Below are positions 53,883 to 63,854 of a stretch of DNA of 64,000 nt, piece by piece. Source of the stretch: Amaranthus tricolor (lineage: Eukaryota; Streptophyta; Magnoliopsida; Caryophyllales; Amaranthaceae); assembly GCF_026212465.1 (NCBI RefSeq), contig NC_080056.1, positions 23,892,811 to 23,956,810 on the forward strand. Direction: 5' to 3'. Under the pieces are notes generated by a model, which was given only the letters and a program-made list of their open reading frames with translations, was not told where the DNA came from and searched no databases. The position numbers and the translations under genes are program-made. The stretch's first letter is position 1. Each line of letters starts with the position of its first letter.

Positions 53883-53891
53883 AATTATAAA

Positions 53892-54207
53892 TACTTAATT
53901 CTCTATAGAATAAACGATTATAAATGCTGAGAAAAGATTTTTAAAAAGGTTAGAAAATAAAAAACATTTAGTATGTTCCAAGAATGGGCAAAATATCTAT
54001 TCAGACCGATTCCACAACGTTATATCAAAGACAATTTAAGTTAAGATTGTAAGAAAAACTATCTAAGGGAGCAACTGTTTATTATATAGTCATAAACTAG
54101 TTGGTGTTTATTGAAATAAATTAGCAGTAAGTTGTTAATAGATTTTTGCCAAATCATAATGTATTGTGAAACAATTATTTTAAAATTTTTAATTTCATTA
54201 TTATATT
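53892..54207. other. Intergenic, nothing recognised
   Basis: AT-rich sequence between two MITEs; no gene or repeat structure is evident. Confidence 0.5.
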
Positions 54208-54403
54208 CACTAGTAAAAAAATATCTACCTCTCATATGCTGCGGGTTACACATTATCAAAAGGATTGAAAAAATTAGGCTAAACAAAGATTTTGAACCGG
54301 AGCAGCAAATGAAACCTATATATTGCTATCACAAGTGCTTATGGTCAACACCGTAACATATATGGCCTAAAAAACCGCAGCATAACAGATTTTTCCACTA
54401 GTA
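54208..54403. mobile_element. CACTA-type MITE, 196 bp
   Basis: The left end is CACTAGTAAAAAAATATCT, followed by ATATGCTGCGGGTT. The right end as reverse complement is TACTAGTGGAAAAATCTG, followed by TTATGCTGCGGTTT. The 3-bp flanking duplication ATT (54205-54207 and 54404-54406) fits CACTA elements. The last base of the right terminus appears changed from G to A. It lies about 0.8 kb upstream of the zinc-finger gene. Confidence 0.75.
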
Positions 54404-54406
54404 ATT

Positions 54407-55112
54407 GTATGACGTATTTACAGTACTCTAAAAGTTACCATATTTTAATGGTAAAACAATTCCCACTAAATTTCATTATTTATCATCCTTACATTTATCA
54501 ATTCTTTTTTTTAAGTATCATGTACACAATTAAATTTTATTTTCTTAAACTCCCTACAAATGAATCATTGCTTAATATTTTTGTTACTTATATTAAAAAT
54601 AAACTCAAAGTGGACATAAAAAGTATATCCGAGAACCTCATATAATTGCTAAGTATAGGAAATATATTAGTCCGATTAGCATGCATGGTCCACCCTAATA
54701 AAATAAAGTGAACCCCTTTATAAAAATTACATAGAATGAAACTTGTTGTAAAATTTAATTTATAAATCAAAAGAATCCACATAAAACTAAGAATTAGAAG
54801 ATAAATTGAAATATTTCAGCAGCAGGGCCTCTTGCTAATTTTATAAGACATGTCCCAATTATATTATAATTGTTTCTTATTACTTATTATTCTAAAGTTT
54901 ATTTACATTAATTAGAACAAGAAAATAAGCATGCAAAAAGAAAATTGAATATTTATGGCTCTTCCCTATAAACCACTTTACACATGTTAATAAATGGCAA
55001 TATGAATATGCGTATAGAGGAAATATTGATCTTAGTCTTCCTACGATCAAAGCTTTAATAATATAATTAGTTCCACGCACTCACATCAATAACTAGCTTG
55101 CGAGCGTTTATA
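54407..55112. other. Upstream region of the zinc-finger gene
   Basis: AT-rich promoter-distal sequence. Short open frames are present on both strands, but none has recognisable domains or supporting context. Confidence 0.5.
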
Positions 55113-55114
55113 AT

Positions 55115-55128
55115 CTATATATATAAAC
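55115..55128 (+). promoter_or_regulatory. Candidate TATA box of the zinc-finger gene
   Basis: CTATATATATAAAC lies about 60 bp before the ATG. This leaves a short 5' leader that contains a GA-rich tract (GATAGAGAGAGAGAAA, about 55161-55176), common in plant leaders and core promoters. Confidence 0.6.
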
Positions 55129-55183
55129 ATTCAGTTTGATATATCAAATTATATTAGAAAGATAGAGAGAGAGAAATTAAATT

Positions 55184-55675
55184 ATGGAGGATTATGAAAA
55201 ATCAGAGAGTTTAACAGAGAGCGAAGAAAACGACAAGAATGGAGTAGGAAGAATGTATGAGTGTAGGTTTTGCAAGAGAGGGTTCACCAATGCTCAGGCT
55301 TTAGGTGGACATATGAACATTCACCGCAAAGATAAGGCTAAAGCAAGACAAAATCAAAATCACTCATCTTCATATTCATATTCTTCTTCTTCTTCTTCTT
55401 TCATACCTCACAGAATAGGCTTAGGTTACTACCCTTTTGCCAACACTTTTAACACGGACACCCCTTTGCCTCTTAAATTTTCATCTCAACCCTCTCTTAA
55501 TAATAAATGGAAAACAAGTACGCTTTTTGGTGTTGATTTGAGTCTGAAGATCAACTCATCATCCTCAACCATTGACGATCAACCTTCTGCTGGTAAACAG
55601 AATAACAAACAAAACCAACATGTTTACAAAAATAATGACGTTGATTTGGAGCTTCGATTAGGGTATAATCCTTGA
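55184..55675 (+). CDS. Single C2H2 zinc-finger transcription factor, SUPERMAN/TAC1-like, with EAR motif
   Basis: Intronless frame of 163 residues. An acidic, Ser/Glu-rich N-terminus (residues 1-22) precedes one C2H2 finger with Cys27, Cys30, His43 and His47. It contains the plant-specific QALGGH signature (38-43) in the context [13 protein letters not shown]. This wording is closest, from memory, to Arabidopsis TAC1 and more distant from SUPERMAN and RABBIT EARS. A basic stretch (KDKAKAR, 49-55) follows the finger, as in nuclear DNA-binding members, and then a Ser/Tyr-rich low-complexity segment (about 61-73). The C-terminus has DLELRLG (154-160), an LxLxL EAR repression motif. The expected role is a nuclear DNA-binding regulator of developmental or hormone genes, likely a repressor through TOPLESS-type co-repressors (family knowledge). 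The start is the first ATG after a TATA box and GA-rich leader. Length and intron-free structure fit the family. The precise orthologue is uncertain. Confidence 0.9.
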   Translation: MEDYEKSESLTESEENDKNGVGRMYECRFCKRGFTNAQALGGHMNIHRKDKAKARQNQNHSSSYSYSSSSSSFIPHRIGLGYYPFANTFNTDTPLPLKFSSQPSLNNKWKTSTLFGVDLSLKINSSSSTIDDQPSAGKQNNKQNQHVYKNNDVDLELRLGYNP

Positions 55676-55785
55676 TTATACTTGTATTGTCACTTCTATT
55701 GTGTTTCTATTTCTGAGTACTACTTATTATATATATATGACTCGTACTTTCTAAAACTATGTTACATTTATTATACTTGATTATT

Positions 55786-56615
55786 GCCAATATAATAGTC
55801 ATGTTTTAATTTGTATTTCCCTTTGCTTATTAATTTTTTTATACATAAATTTTTTATAGATAGTTTCTTTATCGTACTAGATTTTATAAACAACTTAATT
55901 ATAATTTCATCGGTTGGTGTTTTATTCTATTTGTTGTATGGCATTTTTATTAATGAATTTTTAAGTTACTCTAAAAAAAAGTTAACTTAAAATTTGGATA
56001 AGTAACATTTTTCTGCTTTTGATAAATAACAATACAGTATTTGATTTACTTGATGAGACCAAGTAGCGTACAATGTCTTGTAAACTGTTTAGAATTGAGA
56101 TTTACTCATCATCAAACTAAAAGTACGCGAACACATTTTACTTTCGTATTTGTATTTATGAAGATACTAATTATATATGGCGTACAAAATACAAATGTGT
56201 AAGTGTGTAGATGTATAAAATTCAAATATACTCAAATTAGTAATAGGAACGTGCAATTGTCATAAATTTTAGAAATTGCATATATTAAAAAATTAACACT
56301 GTAGAGCAGAGAAAAAGTTAAAAAGAAATATAAATAAAATACATTAGTATGAAATTAAATTATTTTTGGTTAAATTTATTTTATAAAAGACACTTTTACT
56401 ACTATCTAACTAAAACAAGTTTAAATTAAGCTTGCAAGAGAAGCTTTCTTTTAATTGATGCTTTAATTACATTATAAACATATAGTTGAAAATAGAAACA
56501 GTGATAACTTTTAGCAGCTGGGTTAAATAAGAGATTTGTATTCTTATAATTTTAAAGTTAGAATATTGTACAACTACAATATATAAAAAATTGATTAAAA
56601 AACTAATGTCCATGA
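55786..56615. repeat. 3' flank of the zinc-finger gene, downstream copy of the local duplication
   Basis: Begins about 110 bp after the stop codon and matches 51508-53158 in the same order and orientation, without the MITEs that interrupt the upstream copy. It ends where the Copia LTR begins. No gene is seen in it. Confidence 0.75.
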
Positions 56616-56632
56616 GTTAATTATTATTAATT

Positions 56633-57566
56633 ATTATTACAAATGTAATAATGCAAAATACAAATTACAATTGATTACAATTGGGATTTGTACTTTCGCT
56701 TTGCTGATGGTTAAATAAAACTTACACAATGTAACACTAAGAATAAACTTGAAGATGAACTTTGTAATGACAACCGTTACCCGAAAACTTGATACTTGTT
56801 GTAGGCGTGTAATTACTTTCCTTTTGTAATATTTCCCCTACAAAGGTAATTGGGTTGAGACTTGAAAATTACCAACGAGATACAAACAACACAACACACC
56901 CTTACTACTTAGGGTATGTCACTTAATGACAAAGTGTTTGGTGAATTATAAACTTTGGAAATTCTATCAAGAAGTTTATAACTCTTTTTGAAAGAACACA
57001 AGTGAAAGAGAAAGCAAGGATAAGAGAGTTAAGAAATTAGGTGTATTTGACATCCATCCCCAAGCCCCTATATATTACTAGTTTAAGTATGCCAAAGGGT
57101 CATGGCACATTCAATCACCCATTGATGATCAAGCATAATGACCATCAATCAATACCATTATGACTATGGTATTCATGAGCATTATTCTTCCTCATTAAGC
57201 ATTGGTAACATCAGAATTGATATGTAATAAGAGAAGGAATCCAATGCACTTAATTTAAAGAAAACGTAAAGTCACAACAGTTTGATCAGAGCCTAAAGTC
57301 GAGTCGGCTTTTGGTCCATTCCCAGGAAAGCCGACTCGGCTTTTTGTGTTGGACAAAAACATTTTCCAGTACCTAATGTTGAGTCGGCTTTAGGCCCAAT
57401 ATCAGGAAAGTCGAGTCGGCTTTTCTTGTTGACTCGGTTTTCCAATTGACTTATGTCATATTCTTTGAACCCCTTTTGGACCTTGTATTTTTAATACATT
57501 TTATCCTAATATAATTTTTAGTACTTGATATATTTTTATGATTTAACATTCACTAAATGTTCAATA
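56633..57566 (-). repeat. 3' LTR of the Copia element (about 0.93 kb)
   Basis: The left part (56640-57010) matches the right LTR. Its right limit is inferred from the purine tract of the minus strand just outside it, and from an LTR start TTGAACATTTAG on the minus strand. Read on the minus strand it contains a TATATAGG promoter-like box (about 57070), placing U3 at about 57080-57566 and R-U5 to the left. Confidence 0.7.
57301..57425. repeat. Two 80-bp-spaced GAGTCGGCTTT repeats in U3
   Basis: GAGTCGGCTTT, then GGTCCA/GGCCCA, then CAGGAAAG, then CGGCTTTT, occurs at 57301 and again at 57381. In the first copy AAAGCCGACTC (57327-57337) is the exact reverse complement of the start, so it can form a hairpin. 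In U3 such repeats often act as transcriptional control elements; that role is inference. Confidence 0.75.
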
Positions 57567-57579
57567 ATCCTTCCCCATT
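57567..57579 (-). other. Candidate polypurine tract of the Copia element
   Basis: The minus strand reads AAATGGGGAAGGATT immediately before the inferred 3' LTR. This resembles the GTGGGAGATT tract that precedes Copia 3' LTRs and primes plus-strand DNA synthesis. Confidence 0.55.
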
Positions 57580-58124
57580 TAGAGTATATTAAAACCTCTT
57601 TCTCAATTAAAAAAAAAATTATAATTCCATTTCATGCATCAACTCTAATATCCCTACGAATTAAACTGATATTCATTCGAATTTAAGTAAAATGACCCTT
57701 CCAATCACTCAAAGATGAATTACACACAAAATCAATAACACAAAGTCATTAACCTAACACATTGAATGGTCGTGTCCTTATCTTATACATAAGTTTATCA
57801 TAGTCAGTATGCCAATCTTGACTACTTGAAGTGGCCACACTTCAAACTTATATAAGTAGGTTCTCAATACGTATAAAACATATCCCCAAAAAACGGATAC
57901 AAAACTAACAGCTCTTCAACTCTTGATTTTAAGAACTTTCAATGGACGACTACTTCGTTCATCACAGTTCAAAGCAACGCTGGGTCATTAGAACTTATTG
58001 CTTACAAAAATGAAAAGGAATTTTACCATATCGAATTGAAGACATGATGTTACTCATGTGTGAATTGGGCTTTTCCAAATGACATTTATTGACATAATTC
58101 AACTGCAATTGACGCCTGTTCAAT

Positions 58125-58724
58125 TCAATCCCTATTCATGGCTTTCATAAAATAATCAACCACATTGAACTTAGTGTTCACATAGTCAAAAGTTATGACC
58201 TCATTAATGATAAGTCCTTGTACTAGGTTGTGCCTGATAGTAATATGGCAAGACTTACCATTATACACTTGACTATAATCTCTACCAAAAGTCGTCATGC
58301 AATCTGCATGAATCAGCCAGTGAAAGTGGCTTAGATAACAAAGGTATCTCAAACATGAGATTCCTTAATCACTATGCTTCACTTGATGCGGATGCAAGAG
58401 CTATGAATTCGCCGACATAGTGGAATCAACTATACATCTTTGTTTCTTAGAGGACCATGATAAGGCACCTCCCACATAAATAAACACCCAACAACTAGTG
58501 GAAAAACTATCCTCTTTATTAGTGATCCAACTAGTATTGGAATAACCTTCCAAAATAGAAGGTTCTCCACTGTATGCTATACAATAATCCTTGGTACGCA
58601 GCAAGTATCTTAATACTCTCCTTATCTCCATCCAATGACGGGGACCTAGTTTGCTTGTAAATCTACTTAGTTTACCAACCGCGAAAGCTATATCTGGTCT
58701 TGTACAAGTCATGACATACATCAA
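58125..58724 (-). pseudogene. Copia RNase H region, broken
   Basis: Reading right to left, the first frame (58724-58401) has TRPDIAFAVGKLSRF, LRYLLRTKDYCIAYSG and WSSKKQRCIVDST, typical of the end of Copia reverse transcriptase and the RNase H domain. The usual acidic ADW-type site reads YSNTSW, so a catalytic position appears lost. After a frame break, 58352-58125 carries the C-terminal portion with CHITIRHNLVQGLI, corresponding to the family's conserved H-I-x-x-R-x-H segment. The interval from 58124 to 57580 is non-coding. Confidence 0.85.
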
Positions 58725-58728
58725 AGAT

Positions 58729-59510
58729 CTAATGACCTTTGATACTCCAATTGTGAAATTGGTTGTCCGATATGTTTGTCAATTTCATATCTAGTTCAAT
58801 GGGAGTAGAGACCGGTGCCTTATCAAGCATGCTAAACCGCTTAAGTATTTTCTCAACATAGTGAGACTGACTTAGCTTGATTTGGTTAACTTGTCTCAGA
58901 ATCATAATACCTAGGATCACATCAGCCTCCCCCATATCCTTCATTTGGAAAGACATTGACAAAAAGTCTTTTGTCCCTTGAAATTGTACAAAACTAGTAC
59001 GAAAGATGAGCATGCCATCTACATATAGACAAATGATAACCCCATTACCATAGCTATCAAATTTGATATAAACGCACTTATCGGCTTGATTTGATTTGAA
59101 TCCATAGTACAAAATCATTTCATCAAATTTTTGATGCCATTTTTTAGGTGCTTGTTTAAGTCCATATAAGGATTTAACAAGTTTACACACCTTTTGCTCT
59201 TGTCCTTCCAAAACAAACCCTTCAGGTTGTTTCATATAAACTTCATCATTTAATTCTCCATATAGAAATGTGTTTTTAACATCCATTTGATGGATCTATA
59301 GATGATAGATTGTAGCTAAAGCTAACAATAACCGAATGGTGGTTATTCTTCCAACCGGTGCATATGTATCGAATGATCGATACCAAGTTTTTATCTAAAG
59401 CCTTGTGCCACTAAAAGAGCCTTGAACTTGTTAATAGTACAATCAATCTTCATTTTCTTTCGAAAAATCCACTTGCAATCTTTTGGTGTACCAGTGGGAG
59501 GAAGATCCAC
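58729..59510 (-). pseudogene. Copia reverse transcriptase, broken
   Basis: The longest frame (59286-58729) has MDVKNTFLYGEL, VCKLVKSLYGLKQAPKKWHQ and a catalytic box reading YVDG where active enzymes have YVDD, so the second metal-binding Asp is lost. The N-terminal part (about 59510-59287) is recognisable only in pieces across two or three frames with stops. There is a further frame change at the junction with the RNase H part near 58726. Confidence 0.88.
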
Positions 59511-59516
59511 TAACAC

Positions 59517-59864
59517 CTAAGTGTTATTTCCCTTGACGGATTGCATCTCATCATTAATAGTGTCTTTCCGAAAAGCACCATTATGTGATGCCATAGCATC
59601 TCCATAAGTCAATGGGTCACCTTCCACATTTAGTAAATATGGAATACTAGAAGAAATTTCGCTTCTTCTACCTTGAACCAAAAACAATTCAAAAAACGGT
59701 TCAAAGCTCTTAGCTTTCCGTTGTCTCTTACACCGTCTGGGAATAAGATCAACAATTTGTTGTTCATCTAGTTGTAAATTCTCATCAACATTTAGAGGTG
59801 AACCTTTTTGATTATCATCAACATCCTCATTGGTACAAATTTGTAGATTTCTTTGTCTACTCAA
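59517..59864 (-). pseudogene. Copia linker between integrase and reverse transcriptase
   Basis: Acidic, Asn/Asp/Gln-rich segment with PRRCKRQRKAKSF, then a region ending DEMQSVKGNNT. The family's corresponding segment just before reverse transcriptase has the theme E-A-M-x-S-x-x-x-x-x-W. It has no catalytic role; it joins the integrase C-terminus to reverse transcriptase. It is cut off from its neighbours by stops. Confidence 0.7.
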
Positions 59865-59983
59865 TTATAAAATTCTACTTTCATCAAATATTGCATCTCT
59901 TGACTAAATAATCAAATGAATCGATATGTAGTGATTTTGTTCTATAACATAGAACTTGTAATTTTTTCTATGAATAGCATAAC

Positions 59984-60882
59984 CTATATTTCTATCCCTC
60001 GTTCACCGAGTTTCTTTCTTTTGTTACCAGGCAATCCTACAATGGTCCTACAACCCAAAACTTTTAGATGACTTAAGTTTGGTTTTCTTTTGTACCAAAG
60101 CTCACAAGAACTTTCCTTATTTGTTTTCGTTGAAACCCGGTTAAGAATGTAACAAGCCGTCAACATTGCTTCACCCAAAATCCTTCACTCAAGTTAGAGT
60201 AGGATACCATGGAATTAAACGTCTCTTGTAGACTACGATTTTTTCTCTCCGCGACACCATTTAATTGTGGTGCGTATTCGGTAGTTGTTTCATTTATAAT
60301 ACCCATTGAATTAAAATAAGTTGGATCATAATATATATTCACCTCCTTTATTGGTTCTTAACCTTTTAAGTTTACTACCAATTTGTATTTCTACTTCAAT
60401 TTTGTAAATCTCAAAGTAATTAAGAGCCTTATCTTTTGTATGCAAAAGGTATACCTAACAAAACTTGGAAAATTTATCAATAAAAGTTATGACATATTTC
60501 TTATTTCCCAATGATGATGTACTATGAAAGTTACAAAGATCACTATGTATTAATTCCAAAATTTCGGATATTCGTTCAATACTTTTAAATGGTGTCCTTG
60601 TGATCCTATTTAACATGCATGTTTTGCAATTTTTAGACATTTTAGTGCACATAGGAATTAAGTCATGTTTAGACATAAATCAATTTTGTCAAAATTCACA
60701 TGTCCTAGTCTAATATGCCATAAATAATGCAAATCAACCTTTTCATTACTTAATTCATGAGAAACATTACATATAAAATCTTTATTTAAACTTAAAGATA
60801 AGTTGAAAAGACTATTACATAAATAAGCACGTCCTACAAACAAGTTATTGTTAAGGATAATACACCTATCCGCTTTAAACAC
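59984..60882 (-). pseudogene. Copia integrase (with GAG-pre-integrase zinc motif), broken
   Basis: The first piece (60882-60658) ends in LWHIRLGHVNFDKI, the two His of the HHCC zinc site. The second (60676-60455) has CKTCML, the two Cys, and then LELIHSDLCN with the first catalytic Asp of the DDE core, followed by YVITFIDKFSKF. After a gap with stops (about 60454-60343), the third piece (60342-60160) holds NGVAERKNRSLQE with the catalytic Glu. The fourth (60178-59984) has LNRVSTK and HLKVLGCR. At least three frame breaks separate these parts. Confidence 0.87.
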
Positions 60883-60999
60883 TAGTTTGTAGCCTAATGG
60901 ATTCTAGATCGTCCCCAAGACAAGATTCCTAATAATTTTGGGTGCAGCTTGAAACCAAGAGATTTCCTGAAGTAAATAATAGCTTAATTTGTCCTTTGC

Positions 61000-61400
61000 C
61001 TTAGATCATAATAGGTGCATTGTTTTCAATAAAGAGATGCTCCCCACCAACCACCTTATGTAAGGTTTTGAACCATTTTGTAGGGTTGCATACATGTCTC
61101 GAAGCCCTCGAATCAACAAAGACAAAGTATTATCCTGCATAACATTAAAGTTAGTATTCATTGAAGAAAAATTCGAAGAAGAATTTTTATCAAGATTGCA
61201 GATCACCTTGATTAGGAGAGTCCTTGCTTGTAGAAGCTTGATTACCCTTTGCCTTCTTTTGCATGTTCTTGAAAATAAATTTTTTTTTCTTTTGGTGTCC
61301 AGGCTTGCGACATTTCCAACATGTCTTTTCACCGGCATTAGAACTAGTGGCCTTCCCCTTGAAAGATGCATTTTTCCTTCATTTCTCACCGGAATGGGAT
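61000..61400 (-). pseudogene. Copia zinc knuckle and protease, broken
   Basis: Near 61320-61290 the minus strand encodes CWKCRKPGHQKKK, a CCHC knuckle whose final Cys is missing. Near 61125-61085 one frame reads FVDSRASRHVCNPTKW, where active Copia proteases have Asp-Ser/Thr-Gly; the Gly is replaced by Arg. The two parts fall in different frames relative to the longest open stretch (61389-61006). Confidence 0.75.
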
Positions 61401-62035
61401 GGTTTCTTCTTGAAAGTGGCCTTCTAATTCTCTTGAATCCTTATACTAGACTCAACAACTATATGTTGTCCAAAATTGGAGAGTGTAATCTCCTCTCTTT
61501 TATGCTTTAGAGCATGTCTAACATCCCTCCAAGAAGGAGGCAACTTGTTTATAATGCTTGATACAATAAAAACTTCATCCATATTAATTTCAAGAATTTT
61601 CATATTAGCATGCATTCTTTGTAGTTCATGAAATTGATCAATTACAGGGCGATTTTCAACCATCTTATAAGAATTAAAATTACTTACAAGAATTAAAATT
61701 ACTTACAAGAAATTTCTTATAGCTAGCATCCTCCGCCATGTATTTGTTCTCTAAAGTTTCCCATAATTTCGTAGCGGCCTCATGGTATTAGTAAATGTCA
61801 AAGAGCGAGTCTTTCATCCCGTTGAGAATGTGTCCCCGGCAAATGAAGTCATCGTTTTCTCATTTACTTCTTTTTGTTGTTTGCTCAAGGGTTTAAATTT
61901 CTACCTTCTCCGGTTTGGGGGTACTTATCACGTAGGCCACATTCAAAGTAGTGAGAAGGATCATCATTTTCTTTTGCTAACGTCGAAAATTGATGCCGAT
62001 CAACTTATCCAACTTAGTGAAATTCGATGTTAGTT
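61400..62035 (-). pseudogene. Copia gag, broken
   Basis: Reading leftward from about 62035, minus-strand frames contain NFTKLDKLIGINFRR followed by a stop where the family has Trp, then LWETLENKYMAEDASYKKFLVSNF-like sequence, then MVENRPVIDQFHELQRM and INKLPPSWRDVRHALKHKR. This is the order typical of Copia gag (UBN2-type) proteins, which form the particle shell. A short tandem duplication (AATTAAAATTACTTACAAG twice, about 61672-61710) lies inside it. Confidence 0.82.
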
Positions 62036-62045
62036 CTTTGATACT
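62033..62045 (-). other. Candidate primer-binding site of the Copia element
   Basis: The minus strand reads AGTATCAAAGAAC just inside the 5' LTR. It resembles the common plant site TGGTATCAGAGCC (initiator tRNA-Met) with several substitutions. Confidence 0.5.
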
Positions 62046-62046
62046 T

Positions 62047-62437
62047 TGCATCCCAAAGAAAAATATCACAAAAGATTATTACAAATAAAATAATGCAAAA
62101 TACAAATTACAATTGAGATTTGTATTTTCGCTTTGTTGATGGCTAAATAAAACTTACACAATAATACTAAGAATAAACGTGAGATGAACTTTGTAACGAC
62201 AACCGTTACACAAAAACTTGATACTTGTTGTATACGTGTAATAACTTTTCTTTTGTGATATTTCCCCTACAAAGATACTTGGGTTAAGACTTGGAAATTC
62301 ACAACAAGATGCATACAACATAACACAACTTTAGTACTTAGGGTATGTAACTTAATGACAAAGTGTTTGGTGAATTATAAACTTTGAAAATTCTATGAAG
62401 AAATTTATAACTCTTTTTAAAAGAACACAAGTGAAAG
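62047..62437 (-). repeat. 5' LTR of the Copia element, truncated
   Basis: Begins TGCATCCC next to the primer-binding site and aligns to 56633-57010 until AAGTGAAAGA at 62437, where similarity stops. Only the R-U5 side remains. The U3 part, including the promoter-like box and the GAGTCGGCTTT repeats, is missing, so this copy has no upstream promoter. Confidence 0.75.
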
Positions 62438-63324
62438 ATAACTGTTTTCCTTGAAAAATTTTTCCTTTAAAAATTGCTCATAAACTTGTAGATGCTTCAA
62501 ACTGTTTTCAGAAAACTGTTCTTAGGTCGAATAAGAAAACTAAGACTTAAGTGCAAAAAAAATATAGGCAAAACAAGCGATATGTTATCGAGGTTCAGCT
62601 ATTAATATCCAACTCCCTGCCTATGGGTTCCTTTCAATCTCTTAGGATTCAAACCTCTTTTATTAATGGAACCTAGACCACTAAGAAAATCTCTCTATCT
62701 TTTCTCACCAAGTTCTTCCTATTTAAGAACGGTCTACAAATTCCATTTAATAAAAGACTAATCTCAATCTCACAAAAGAGAACAACCGAATATTTTCAAA
62801 AGCATTCTAAGTTTGAAGCTCCTCTTGTCCAAATTTAAACACGTATATCTATTTTTAAGGCTTCTCCAAGACTTAGTCAACCCTATCAAGTTAGTTCTAG
62901 AAATAGCAATAATCAAGTGCTTTTATATTTATTTTTCAACTTTTAATTAATTCAATTCAACTCAATTTAAATCATGAATAATTATTAGTCCAATTTTAAA
63001 TTTTATAAAGCATTTTTAATTCAAGGACTTTAAAATCTGCTACAAACATCCTTACCCATAATGAAACAACACTTGACACCACACATTTAGGAATAACTTA
63101 ATTTCAACGTAATATGTCTTGTTTAGCAAGTAATAATTATCCTAATTACCAAGTAGTCTAAGTATTCCAAGACTAAAAACGTGTAGTTGACATATGATTA
63201 GGTTATTTTTGGACTAATTTTAACTTAGGTTATTTTTGGACTAAAACTATTATGATTATGATATCATTTAAACCTATATATATTAAATATGATTTTGGAC
63301 CAATTAATCAATTAAGGCAAAATG
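62438..63324. other. Unassigned AT-rich stretch, possible second LTR remnant
   Basis: No coding region. At 62577-62635 the text GATATGTTATCGAGGTTCAG followed by CCCTGCCTATGGG resembles the conserved part of some plant Copia LTRs, but no element structure can be built around it. A direct repeat GGTTATTTTTGGACTAA lies at about 63201 and 63228. Confidence 0.35.
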
Positions 63325-63500
63325 TTAAAAAACTACCTAGTATATACCCCATTTTGCAAATAACTACCTTAAATAAAAATTTTTGCAAAAAACTACCTTA
63401 CATAATACAATTGTTTTCAAAACACTACCTTATAACGGATTTTGGCATTTGACCGGTATATTTAACCGTTGACCAGCACGTGCCAGGCACGTGGTACTTT
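63325..63500 (+). mobile_element. Candidate Mutator-like (MULE) left terminal sequence
   Basis: Spaced repeats AAAAACTACCT, AAATAACTACCTTA, AAAAAACTACCTTA and AAAACACTACCTTA, followed by CATTTGACCGG, CCGTTGACCAGC and GCACGTGCCAGGCACGTGG. This wording is characteristic, from memory, of plant MULE terminal inverted repeats. The other end would lie beyond the window. Confidence 0.55.
63449..63493 (+). promoter_or_regulatory. Clustered TTGAC and CACGTG motifs
   Basis: Two TTGAC cores (63449-63453 and 63469-63473) resemble WRKY W-boxes. Two CACGTG G-boxes (63477-63482 and 63488-63493) start 11 bp apart, roughly one helical turn. They lie upstream of the frame starting at 63855 and within the candidate MULE terminus. 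Function is inferred from motif only. Confidence 0.4.
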
Positions 63501-63650
63501 AATTAACCTAACTCTTCTTCATTTCACTTCAGAGCATTCGAAATTCTTTTCAATCCTGCCATTTCCAGCCATTTTTCCATTGCTGTAGCTTCTCATTTCG
63601 CTCCCATCCACCTCGTAACTTCATCTCATTGAAATTTCTAAGCAAATCCG

Positions 63651-63730
63651 GTATGTACTATTACTTAATTATGGTTTTGTACTTCATTGTTGTATTTTAG
63701 GTATAATTTAAAATTTATTTCGTTTTTCAG
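63651..63730 (+). other. Candidate intron in the 5' leader
   Basis: CCG/GTATGTACTA at the left and TTCGTTTTTCAG/ATTTGC at the right give an 80-bp GT-AG intron with a T-rich 3' end, upstream of the ATG at 63855. An alternative acceptor TATTTTAG lies inside it. Confidence 0.4.
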
Positions 63731-63854
63731 ATTTGCTTTCTTTTGCATCGATTTTTCTATTGAATTTGTTGTTTCATATCTTGTAATTTGTAAATTGATT
63801 GTTGTTGTATGTGAATAATGTATTAGGGTTCTTAAAATTAGCTAAATCAATAAG

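Larger units (their letters stand above)
56633..62437 (-). mobile_element. Degenerate Ty1/Copia LTR retrotransposon
   Basis: Minus-strand element in the order 5' LTR (right), gag, protease, integrase, reverse transcriptase, RNase H, 3' LTR (left). Integrase before reverse transcriptase defines the Copia superfamily. The shared LTR portion (about 56640-57010 versus 62080-62437) is clearly alignable but has many substitutions and small indels, indicating an old insertion. The coding region is broken by stops and frameshifts, and key catalytic positions are changed. The right LTR is cut off at 62437, so flanking duplications cannot be tested. The exact left boundary is also blurred, since the terminal TGCATCCC seen at 62047 is missing on the left. 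Confidence 0.88.

Noticed and set aside
54059..54645. Short frames on both strands around the CACTA-type MITE
   Set aside because: They overlap the MITE or AT-rich intergenic DNA, differ in strand and show no family features.
61094..61510. Plus-strand frame of 138 codons
   Set aside because: It is antisense to the recognisable Copia gag and protease region and has no domain of its own.
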